Source of the DNA: Chaunax sp. Z400
Taxonomy: Eukaryota; Chordata; Actinopteri; Lophiiformes; Chaunacidae
Direction: 5' to 3'
Assembly: GCA_037577475.1 (NCBI GenBank)
Contig: CM075197.1
Coordinates: forward strand, 26,388,150 to 26,452,149
Length of the DNA: 64,000 nucleotides
Shown: in pieces, positions 14,551 to 23,449 of the stretch
Position numbering within the stretch: the first letter of the stretch is position 1
Layout of the letters: each line of letters starts with the position of its first letter
Program-made: the position numbers and the translations under genes
Notes under the pieces: generated by a model
What the model saw: the letters and a program-made list of their open reading frames with translations, nothing else
The model's database searches: none
What the model was told of the DNA's origin: nothing

Positions 14551-14790
14551 ATTCAGATTCAGATTTATTTCAATGGTCATTCTTATAGTACATAAAACGA
14601 AAGTGCATTTCACATAAAAACGCCAGGCAAAATAAAAGACACGTCAGAGTAACATTGAAAACTATAATAACAATAAATAATATCATAAATAAATAGTATA
14701 TGCAATAAATAAATTCAACTTATTCTCACATAAAATAAATAAAATACACAAAATTCAATTTATTATCACATAAAATACACAAAAGCATCA
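14551..14790 (-). mobile_element. A/T-rich retroposon tail remnant
   Basis: ATTCAGATTCAGATTTATTTC followed by low-complexity AATAAAT/CACATAAAATA repeats looks like the complement of a LINE 3' end with an A-rich tail. No coding sequence remains. Confidence 0.3.
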
Positions 14791-16159
14791 AATCCTCACA
14801 GTTTATTGACTGGAACGTGGAAATATTTGTGTTCTCTGATTGAAAAACGACCACATTCCCTCATCAGTCACCACATTTATGCTGCTAAAATCCTTAAATG
14901 TGTTTATATTTCCGTCTTTTTCTTGATGTTCTAATCCTGATCAAACCCGGGGAGGAGAGCAGCTCCGCCTCATCCTTCGGTACATTTACCCACCAGTGTA
15001 AAAGATGACTATGATCAAGTGAACAGGAATCCAGCCCACTTAAATGGGCCATTAAACAGAATTAGGCACATCATAATTGTGAGATACTTTAGTACATTAC
15101 ATGGAATGGCTGATTTATCTCACATGTGGCTGCAAAATAAAAAGCTTTCAACCAGAATGAGCAAGGAAATTAAAAAATATACAGAATTAACTGATTGATT
15201 AAATCCCCCTGATATAAAATGTGTAACTAAAAGTTAATGATACAGCCAAACTGACTTCAATCAGTTTGCCCACACGTCATTGCACATGTCAGCACTGCCC
15301 TCTGTTGGACGGAGGGACTCATTGCAGGCGGTGACAGGTAAGCAGCAGATGACAGCAGTAATGAGATCAAGCAGGATCAGGATCCAGAGCCATTTCCAAG
15401 CCCTCTGTGGAGTGTAATTGTGTTTAAGTGCGAGATCATGTTCTGATCAATGGCCGCTGACACAAAGAACACAAAAACACGACATGAGGGCTGCTTATTG
15501 GAACCAGGGGTGTCATATTGCAGCAACATCCCTCCTACATTCCCCCCTGTGAGTTTGAGGCAGGAGATTTTTAGAATAACAAGATGACAAATACAATGCT
15601 AAAAAAAAATCCTCCTCCACTCTCTGAGGCTTTATTATGCTACATCATCGATCTCACGCTCAGCAGACAAAACTACAACTTGCAGATAATTGCTGCAGGC
15701 TACTTTGGGATCAATAGTGTGCCAACAGACCGGGCAGTATTGGAAAGTCTGTATGGATGATTGCCTGCTGCATCAATCCATCTACAGCCATTTCCTAGTT
15801 GCTGCCCTGCCCTGCTCCTCTTTTGTTTGGAAAGAGCACCAACTGAGGCTGAGTTTTCCTCTCTCCTGGAAAATTTAGGGCGTTTTATAGTTTTTCGGAT
15901 CGTTCCTCTGTAGCGATGGAGGCGTCATCCTGAGTGGTTTGTCCTCTGGGGATTGGAAGTCAAGCCCCTCGCCCTGGAGAGAGCATCAGGACTGAGCGAT
16001 GGTGGATGATGGTAAGGAGATGGTGGTCACAGGATTGTTTTGAGGAGGTGGAGATAGCACAGGAGGGTGGGAAGATAGTTGTTTAGTGGGAATCTGTAGC
16101 GCTGCATTTGACTGGTTTCTCTGGTTGGACGGTGGGCGGATGTTTTTGTCAGCCTCTCC

Positions 16160-16223
16160 CTCAGATTTCTGGATGTTTTCTGGTCAACTTTTCTTAAAAG
16201 AGACGCTTGATTCAGATCTGAAG
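16160..16223 (+). other. Possible 5' untranslated exon of the pirt-like gene
   Basis: A strong splice donor (AAG followed by GTAGGTG) lies at 16223/16224, and two acceptors (CCTCACAG ending 16484 and CTTCCACAG ending 16500) lie just before the pirt-like start codon. A short intron of about 260-277 bp is therefore plausible. The start of the exon is arbitrary because no TATA box or transcription start is obvious. This is inference; RNA-seq junctions would settle it. Confidence 0.35.
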
Positions 16224-16516
16224 GTAGGTGGTCTTCTCGTGTTTCTGTAAATGCTCTCTGAAAGCTAGCCCTGACTTAGTTTGACAGAATTTGTGCTGTT
16301 CCATTCTATTTCATGCTGATTTGAGAAAACTCAACATTTCAACAATTGGAGACTGGATTTTTTTAGCATCTCTATGATGAAAGTGGTTTCCTGATTAGTT
16401 ATCTGCATTTTTCTATCTTGTGATTTAAAAAAGAATTTGGATTTGACTGTTTTGGGAACCTCAGAAACACGTCTCCCCTCACAGACTCTACCTTCCACAG
16501 ACTCATCCAGGAAGCC

Positions 16517-16921
16517 ATGCCGGACAGCCCAGAGAACATCCCCCTGGGGGAGTGCACCCTCTCCCAGTCCAGAGACCAGCTGACGCCCCCGAGCCGCACC
16601 GAGAGCACCGTGTTCAGCCTGTCCCGCAGCGAGTCCCTCTGGACCACGGAGCAAGAGAGCAAGTGTGAGGTCTTCTGGTTCCCCATCCACCTCATGTCCA
16701 CCGGGGGCAGCTTCCTGGTGTGCGGCATCATCATCAGCGGCCTGTGCTTCGCCGGCCACTGCAAGAAGGTCGCCAACATCCTGGGACCGGTTCTGCTGTC
16801 CATTGGGCTGATGGTTTTTGTGGTGGGCGTGGTTCTGATCCCAATCACCAAGGAGAACAGAAAAAGTTCAAACATGAAGAAGCCGTTCAGCTACTACAGG
16901 CCTCCGATGTTCAACCTGTGA
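16517..16921 (+). CDS. pirt: Phosphoinositide-interacting protein (PIRT-like), 134 aa
   Basis: This encodes a small two-pass membrane protein. In mammals PIRT sits in the plasma membrane of sensory neurons, binds phosphoinositides and modulates TRP channels such as TRPV1 and TRPM8. The N-terminal half is polar and ends in SRSESLWTT (residues 36-44), which closely matches the SRSES-W-TT motif of mammalian PIRT. Two hydrophobic segments follow at about residues 55-79 and 86-110. A basic tail (TKENRKSSNMKK, 111-122) corresponds to the lipid-binding region. Length is close to the human protein (137 aa). The start at 16517 has GCCATGC context and lies just after candidate splice acceptors, and the coding region is one exon. 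The larger - strand frames over the same bases are shadows. Proximity to TMEM238-family genes matches human 17p synteny as I recall it. Confidence 0.85.
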   Translation: MPDSPENIPLGECTLSQSRDQLTPPSRTESTVFSLSRSESLWTTEQESKCEVFWFPIHLMSTGGSFLVCGIIISGLCFAGHCKKVANILGPVLLSIGLMVFVVGVVLIPITKENRKSSNMKKPFSYYRPPMFNL

Positions 16922-17650
16922 CATTAAAAATCAGAAACCTGACCGGATGGTTTTCAGCATGAGAAGCTGTATGGAGGCGTTTATATTTATTTCTCTGATT
17001 GACGACGCCGAGCTCTGATCTCAGTGTTAAGCTGCATGACAACATTTTCATCACTAGCCCTGGAAAACAGGAAGCGAGAGCACAGGACTGTGTGCTTCCT
17101 AAAACACAATTATTCACACACAATTTAGCGAACCTTCCTCCTGAATATTAATGAGGGAGAAGTGGACAAGAGGGACTTCCTGATGCTGTGCTGCAGTTTA
17201 TGCCCGTTCATGAATAATTAAAGGATGTGAGAGCTGCTAGTTGTCACTTTCTGCCTTACTTTGTCTTCCTGCGTCTTTATTGTCCAACTGAAGGAGACTT
17301 TGAATCTCCTCAGACATGTAATATGTGTGACCTGAAAACACAAATGTTATGTGTAAAAATGTTATTTTTAATTAACCCCTTCAGTCCATCATAAACGACG
17401 TGAAATATTCATCAGTCTCTGAAAATGCACTCAGAATGAGACTTTATTTATTTATTTTTTATTTCATATAATATTATTATATTAAATGAAATATATTAAA
17501 TGAAATATATTAAATATTCTATTATAATATTATGTGATTTTTTTTTTAAGAATAAGACTTTAAACTGAGGAGATCCATTTAAAGCAGATATAATCAATTT
17601 CTGTTCATATCAAAAATTCAAATAAGCTTTTTTGGTTTAACTTAAATAAA
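16922..17650 (+). other. Probable 3' UTR of the pirt-like gene
   Basis: Following the stop codon there is no further coding signal. ATTAAA occurs at 17217 and a canonical AATAAA at 17645-17650 in very AT-rich DNA; either could direct polyadenylation. The true end is unknown. Confidence 0.35.
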
Positions 17651-17689
17651 TATTGTTGCTAAATTAATTTCTTTTATAGCTTTAGAGAA

Positions 17690-17735
17690 ATTAAATTTAA
17701 TGGAGGCCTTAACTGTATTAAGGCCTCCATTGAAA
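17690..17735. repeat. Short palindrome
   Basis: AATGGAGGCCTTAA and its complement TTAAGGCCTCCATT face each other with only a few bases between, giving a near-perfect hairpin of about 14 bp per arm. It could be a terminator-like hairpin by chance or the tip of a palindromic mobile element. Confidence 0.6.
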
Positions 17736-17799
17736 TTCTGTAACGTGTGTCTGACGTGGTTTTTGCAGCGTTAAACATTAAAATCCTTAAAATGACACC

Positions 17800-18090
17800 A
17801 GTTCCTTCCTTGGCATGGTGAGCATAGTCACCTCAGAAGGTTCTGGGTTCAATGCATGTTCTCTCCGTGTCTTGCATGGGTTCCCTCTGGGTTCTCCGGC
17901 TTCCTCTCACAGTCCAAACACATGAATATAAGTGAACTGGTGACTCTCAATTGACCGTAAGTGTGAATGTGAGTGTGAATGGTTGTTTGTCTTTCTGTGT
18001 GTCGGCCCTGCGATGAACTAGTGAATTGTCCAGGGTGAGCCCCGCCTCTCGCCCAAAGTCAGCTGGGATATGCTCCAGCCTCTTTGCAAC
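17800..18090 (+). mobile_element. tRNA-headed SINE-like repeat
   Basis: The segment reads through an internal B-box-like phrase (GGTTCTGGGTTCAATGC), then CATGGGTTCCCTCTGGGTTC, TTCTCCGGCTTCCTCTCACA, GTGAATGTGAGTGTGAATGG and CAGCTGGGATATGCTCCAGC. I recall this ordered set of phrases from a very abundant teleost interspersed repeat. The 5' part resembles a decayed tRNA promoter. No protein is encoded. Confidence 0.6.
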
Positions 18091-18234
18091 TCAACTGGCG
18101 GCCCGTGGGCCATTTCTGGACCACAAGAGGCTTCCATCCGGACCACAAAGCCCTTAGACATAACGAGAGAAAAAAATATGGTGAGTTATTATCTTTTGTT
18201 CTCAAAGGGATTGGCATGATTGCATCTGTTTTTG

Positions 18235-18285
18235 TTATTATTATTGTTATTATTATTATTATTATTACTATTATTATTATTAGGG
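18235..18285 (+). repeat. (TTA)n microsatellite
   Basis: About 50 bp of imperfect TTA repeats. Confidence 0.85.
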
Positions 18286-18599
18286 TTAGGGGCCTCAGAC
18301 CTCTGACTGGGACCTCAGCAGGGAGGAGGGTCGACTTACTGGCGCTTTCTGTTTTAGCTGAATACCCCTGGATAAGTTCTATAAAATGATTTGATGGATG
18401 GAAGTTTAACTTCTGGACACAAGATGTCTCCTACTTCACCTCCTCAGCAGGTGTCAGGTTTCCACATGACCCCTGCTGAATACTGGACCAGGATTGGCTT
18501 CCAAACTCTTCACAAATCCTACTTCTGCAGACCCGGTCTCTTAAAATCAGATTTCAACTAGAATGACAACATATAAACTGCATTCCTCAGGCTGAACTA

Positions 18600-18835
18600 G
18601 CTTGACTGACCCATGCCCAACCCCTCCACAAAGTTTCCTGAACACTGGTTCAGTCGTTTTTGCGTATCTGGATCTGCACCAACATTTAAGTGGTTGTTTG
18701 CAGGACGATGCCTCATCCTTCCACAGTTTTGTCTAAATCCATCCAGTAGTTTTTGCGCGATGCTTTTGGCAAACAAACAAAGCAACCAGCAGATAGAGGT
18801 GAAAACACGAGCACAGAGAAACCTTACACCTTCAT
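18600..18835 (+). repeat. Dispersed TGTT/ACAA-tailed repeat, tandem pieces
   Basis: It contains GGTTCAGTCGTTTTTGCG, GGATCTGCACCAACATTTAA, CCATCCAGTAGTTTTTGCGC and GGCAAACAAACAAAGC, the typical series of this family. The same phrases occur near 21340-21425 and 48400-48890. No open frame is conserved, so the reading frames in this stretch are not genes. Confidence 0.6.
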
Positions 18836-19970
18836 TTCCATTTAGCCTCCTGCTGTAAAATGTTCCCCATCTGTGCTTCTGTTCCACCTGATTTTTTGCA
18901 TTAAGATTACTGCTGCGTTAATGAGTGTGTCTCATTTTACTGCTGCACATTTTTTAGGTTGAGCTCATTTTAACTTCTGAGGGTGAGTTTGATCTACAGC
19001 AGAGCATCATATTCTAAAGGATCATCGTGTGTTTGTACCTCTAAAACTTTCATGAGCTCAGAACAAACAACCTGTGATGATGCATTTTAATCCCAGAGGG
19101 TTTTTAAACAGGAGGGGATGAAACATGTGAAAGTAACTTGTCAGTAAAGTTGTCAGACAAATGTATAATAAAATAATAAAATAATAAAAGTGCAATATTT
19201 GCCTCTTTGAAATGTTGATTCAGACCTTGACCTTGGATGACTGAGAATCTACACAAATATTTGCCTCTGTGATAAGGTGCATAAAAGTAAATACTCATGT
19301 ATAAGTACCTCAAATATGTACTTCATTACAGTACTTGTATTTAATTGCATTCATGCACCAAACAACACGTTATTGCTGCAGCTGCTGAGTACAAAGAACA
19401 ATTTATTTTGGGAGAAATTATGTTCTAAGTTTAAAAGCAATGAAAATATATGACATACAAAAAAAAAACAGGTCCAATCTCATAATGTTGAATAAAATGA
19501 AACATTAATCCAGAACCGTCATACATCCCCGGATCCACCTCAGAAGTTAATCAACTCTTCTTTGACCCAAATTTAACCCAGACACAAAATTTCATCAGAA
19601 TCCGTGGAGAACTTTTCAAGACACACAACAAAAAAGCCTAAGAAATAGGCTAGAAACTGGTTTATAATTCTGTACGTGCGTCATTTTGAGTCATGTGACG
19701 TTTGACTGTGTATCATTTGAATGTCAAATCATATGTTAATAAAGACCTGCGGACTTTGTATCATTTGCATGGTGAATAATAATATTATTATGGTCTGGAG
19801 CTGCTGTTCAGACGGTTGTGTTTTAATGCAGGTGTGTGTTTAACAGCCTGAGGACACGAGCTTGTTTATCCTCCTTTTTAAGGTGGGGCGTAAGTTCCCA
19901 GGTGCGCAGCCTTAACTCAGGTACCGGATCCTGCATCCTCCCGTTAACGAGCAGCTGTAATGATCCCACC

Positions 19971-20465
19971 ATGGACCCCATCAAGCTTATCGGAGGATGT
20001 GCGCTTGTCTTCTTCATCGCCGTCGCGTTTGACGTCATCGGTATGATTCTCCTTTTCATCGGAATATTCGCCAACCTGCGCATCGACGGCCGCTTCTTTG
20101 GAGACTTCTTCATCTACACCGGCTCCCTGATCATCTTCATCAGCCTGTTCTGCTGGCTCATATGGTACGCAGGGAACATCCCGGTGTCCGAGGACGACGG
20201 TCCGAAGAAGAGGGGCAGCATCGCGAAGCTGGCCAGGAAATTTTCCGAGAGGTTAGGCCAGACGCTGAGAGGAGAGGACCGCGTAAAACGTGTCGAGGTT
20301 AACGACGGCAGCCAGGTGGGGTCACGTCCACACAAAGCCAGCCGGGTGACGTGGGGCAAATCCACGGCCTACCACAATAAAGGGTATGATGGCTCTCTGG
20401 ACTCCCCATCCGAGGAGGAGAAGAAAGTGGAGGAGACAGAAAAAGAGGGTAAACAGGAGATTTGA
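19971..20465 (+). CDS. TMEM238-family membrane protein, long form, 164 aa
   Basis: The product is predicted to be a two-pass membrane protein of unknown biochemical role. Hydrophobic segments lie at about residues 8-35 and 43-67, joined by a short loop. The conserved family features are visible: FDVIGMILLFIGIF in the first segment, FGDFFIYTGSLIIFISL leading into the second, and WYAGNI (65-70) at its end. The cytoplasmic tail contains AKLARKFSERL (85-95), resembling the LARLARKLS region of mammalian TMEM238, and then a charged Glu/Lys-rich C-terminus. The ATG at 19971 (CCCACCATGG, strong context) is preferred: the frame stays open upstream to about 19836, but that extension has no membrane or family signal. 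It lies between pirt and a second family member on the same strand. I recognise the family firmly, but not which fish paralogue this is. Confidence 0.8.
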   Translation: MDPIKLIGGCALVFFIAVAFDVIGMILLFIGIFANLRIDGRFFGDFFIYTGSLIIFISLFCWLIWYAGNIPVSEDDGPKKRGSIAKLARKFSERLGQTLRGEDRVKRVEVNDGSQVGSRPHKASRVTWGKSTAYHNKGYDGSLDSPSEEEKKVEETEKEGKQEI

Positions 20466-20743
20466 CGTGACTGAAGCCATAAATGAGTACCTGATATAAA
20501 AAGGTTCAAAACGTAATCATTTAATGTTTTTTGGCAGCTTTCTCAGTCAAAACTTTGTCCAAATGTTCACCAACATGTTCTTCAAATGCAGGGCCGTGGA
20601 CAGGATTTACAAAGGCTGAGGTCCAAGACCCCCACAGGACTCCCCACCCCTTTATTAAGTACTAAAAAGAAGGTCTCTACATTTCTGTTACTGTTTTCAA
20701 TTCATTTCACAATCATTTCAATCCTCTTCCTTCAAAGGTATTT

Positions 20744-21173
20744 CAGTGTTTCCCCTACATTTATTGGTTAGGGGGGCGGACTGGTTGGGGTCGGTGGGGG
20801 GGAGACACGTTTTGAAAAACGTAGACATTTTGTCCTGGTTTGCACTTTGGGGTCGATGCTTGTCCATCTTTGGTTTTGGGGAAGTTTTTATAGCATGTTA
20901 AGTCCTCAACTCAGGTTAGTGTCACTCAACCTGTTTCTACTTTACTCTGTGTGTCTGTGTGTGAAGTATGGATAAGCCACGCCCTCTGTAGAAACACCAG
21001 ACCAGACCAGAGGAGAGTCGAGTCATTGATCAGGACAGCAAAACACATAAAAAACGATCATGCTTTGCTGAAATTAAACAAGTTCATATATAAATTACAT
21101 AAATAAAATATTTTAAGCCTTTCTTTTTGAGGGGGCGGGTCGCCCCTCCAAATGAATGGCTGGGGAAACACTG
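20744..21173 (+). mobile_element. hAT-like short transposon, full-length copy
   Basis: It begins CAGTGTTTCCCCTACATTTA and ends AATGGCTGGGGAAACACTG, giving inverted ends of about 12 bp (430 bp total). Flanking 8-mers AAGGTATT and GTGGTACT, each set one base off the element, agree at 5 of 8 positions, so a target duplication is possible but decayed. The interior carries TTTGTCCTGGTTTGCACTTT, GTGTGTCTGTGTGTGAAG and TGGATAAGCCACGCCCTC, found again in copies at 29508, 30822 (reverse) and 36450. It has no coding capacity. It also contains AATAAA at 21102, which could act as a polyadenylation signal for the TMEM238-family gene upstream. Confidence 0.7.
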
Positions 21174-21329
21174 TGTGGTACTTTTGTATTTTAGTATTTG
21201 GTGTTTTGGTTACTATGTCAGTGCTGTGATCCTGCATTGAAATAGTGAAAATGTTTCATCAGTTGGATTTATATGTGCGCAAATTGTCCTTTTATTTCAT
21301 GACAGTCAGCAGGAGTTTAAACTGTTCTG

Positions 21330-21430
21330 GTCCATCCTCCTTTCAAGTTTCATAGAAATCGGTTAAGTAGTTTGTGCGTGATCCTGCCGACAAACAAACA
21401 AACAAACAAACAAACACGTGAAAACGTCTT
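21330..21430 (+). repeat. Dispersed ACAA-tailed repeat
   Basis: AGTTTCATAGAAATCGGTTA, then AGTAGTTTGTGCGTGATCCTG, then six ACAA units. This is the same family as at 18600 and 48720. Confidence 0.7.
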
Positions 21431-22701
21431 TAGTGGAGATAGATATAATTTTAGAACCTATTCATTTCAGGTTATATTATCCTTATATGGTTTATTATAA
21501 TAAATAAAATTGTGCTTAATCAAGCTAAATTAAAGTTAATGTTAACACTTATGGGAAAAGCATGGGGGCTCATTTTCGGTCCAGGGCCCCATGTTTGTTT
21601 TATCCGGCCCTGCTGCCAGGATTATAAATATACAGATTTTTGTTTGTTTGTTTGTTTGTTATTTCTGCTTTGCTACATGCTCCAAATACATTTAGCATGT
21701 TTTATACACGTTTTAGAGCAGACAGACTGAAGTCATGCTCACTCTGTTTAATTTGCTGTCACAAACACTGGTCAGACTGGTTTGTCTTTGAGCTGTGTTG
21801 CTGGTTAAACAAAGTCCCTAACAGAGGGTCATGGGTGACTTGACACTGTAAAACATTCTGTGTATTTATACTAAGATGTCTATAGCCTCTGTGCTGATCA
21901 CATTTTTGAGAAGCATGACCCACAGATGAGAGTCACGCCTTATGCAAATGTCTCAGCCCTGCTTGAGTTTCATTTCAAACAGAGAGTTAGCATGACTGAC
22001 AGCTTGATGCACTGGAATCAAACTCAAGCCACTGTTACAGTAAATCAAACACAGTCCATCTGTGCTGTGTACACCTGCTTGAGTAGGCAGGACAAGTAAA
22101 CAAAGCTGACTGAACTGAGACAAACAGTGGCCGTTTGACTGGTCAAACAAGGCTCACAGAGAAGTTTCCATTATGTCCAGTTCCTCTTTGTGGTGATAGG
22201 TATCATTACTGTAGTGATGCATGACCAATTGCTAAATATTGACTTGAATGCATGTATCCACCCTGCAGAGCTGCTCCCAAGTTAAATATAAAGGGTCAAA
22301 AATGCATTTCCTGGGGTAAATCTCTGATCTCATCGGAAGTGAAGTCAACGGGAAGTGATTTGAAAAGATGCAGCACAGTCATACATACAGCATCTTATTT
22401 GTTTGGTTTTATCAGCTGGACAGAAAGATGGTCTGTCACCCTGTCACACAGGCTGCAGACAATAACGTGGCTGATGTGACACATTAGAGGCATGACAGGT
22501 GTAAAACGAGTCAGCCCTGCTGAAGAATGAAGACGTGTGGCTCTGCTAGTTGGCAACTCAGCCCCTTGTTGTGGAGACCAGTTCTGCACTATGACAGAAA
22601 TGTAAGGTGTGTTGATGAAGAATAGCCCAGAAGACAGAAAGGCACTTTCCTGTCAGACCTTCAGAAGACATCCACCTCGTCCGTGTCACCCAGCCCCGGC
22701 T

Positions 22702-22935
22702 ATGGCGCGGAATGACATCATCATCACCTTCATGGCGGTGGCTGTGATTTTCGACATCGTCGGCTTCATCCTCTTCTTTGTCGGGATTTTCGCACCCCTG
22801 AGTTTCTGGGACTTTTTTGTGCTGTCCGGGCCTCTCCTCGTCTTCCTCAGCCTGTTCTTCTGGATCTTTTGGTACATGGGGAACCTCACTGTGTCGGAGG
22901 AGGAGCTCAGCCTGAGCAAACAGGACATACTGTGA
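22702..22935 (+). CDS. tmem238l: TMEM238L-like small membrane protein, 77 aa
   Basis: This is a short two-pass membrane protein of the TMEM238 family. Hydrophobic segments cover about residues 7-31 and 35-58, ending in WYMGNL (57-62), the family signature. FDIVGFILFFVGIF in the first segment aligns with FDVIGMILLFIGIF of the neighbour at 19971, so the two genes are tandem paralogues about 2.2 kb apart. The tail after the second segment is only about 15 residues, unlike the long tail of the neighbour. The start at 22702 (GCTATGGC) precedes the first hydrophobic segment, and the upstream frame has no family signal. Candidate splice acceptors (CTGTCAG, CTTCAG) lie 40-60 bases upstream, so a 5' untranslated exon is possible. 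The gene symbol rests on size and on linkage with pirt. Confidence 0.75.
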   Translation: MARNDIIITFMAVAVIFDIVGFILFFVGIFAPLSFWDFFVLSGPLLVFLSLFFWIFWYMGNLTVSEEELSLSKQDIL

Positions 22936-23446
22936 TTACCGTGTGAGAGGAGCTGGAGCTGCTGGAGCTCAGGAGGTCAGACTGAAGCCCATCAGAAACC
23001 AGGAGTTTGAGGGACCTCTGGCTCCATGAACTCCTTGAGGTTTTGACTCTGTGACGGATGCGATGAAGCCAAATCCAGGCAGGACCAGGAACACATTTGA
23101 CTAATCCCAGGAGATTAAAAAAGATATTCCATCCCTTGACTTCAGGGTGGAACATGGAGAAAAAAAAATTCTCAGCACTTTCATTGGACGGAAGGTTTTA
23201 AATGCTGCACCATCATGATACTGTCTGCCTTATTTACCTCATTATTATCTCGTATGTATATTATGATGTTCTCAACATGCAATTTAATGTAAGATTTTTG
23301 GAACTGTGGACTAAACTTGCTTTAAAATGAGCTGTTGGTGTGTTTTTTCTGCTCCACTTCACAAACTAGCCAAACAGGCACTGTAGGTTTGTGCTCGGGG
23401 TTATTTTAGCTAGATCCACCCACCACAGAGCTTAAGAGAGAATAAA
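22936..23446 (+). other. Probable 3' UTR of the TMEM238L-like gene
   Basis: There is no further coding signal after the stop. A canonical AATAAA occurs at 23441-23446 and is the best polyadenylation candidate, with ATTAAA at 23114 as an alternative. Confidence 0.35.
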
Positions 23447-23449
23447 CAT

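Larger units (their letters stand above)
1..15900. other. Gene-poor intergenic region with repeat debris
   Basis: No open frame here resembles a protein family I recognise, and I found no convincing exon with splice sites on either strand. All frames are short and low in information. The stretch holds microsatellites (2266-2325, 4537-4570, 6186-6222, 8416-8437), a Harbinger-like fragment near 1374, retroposon 3' ends near 3960-4130 and 6080-6480, a degenerate DNA-transposon remnant at 10405-10870 and another at 12368-12460. Undetected regulatory elements or very short exons cannot be excluded, because no cross-species alignment was available. Confidence 0.6.

Noticed and set aside
16331..16875. 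Two - strand frames of 142 and 158 codons
   Set aside because: They overlap the pirt-like coding exon on the opposite strand and show no family similarity; they are shadows.
19836..19970. N-terminal extension of the long TMEM238-family protein
   Set aside because: The frame is open but the extension has no family similarity, and the ATG at 19971 has a much better context directly before the first membrane segment.
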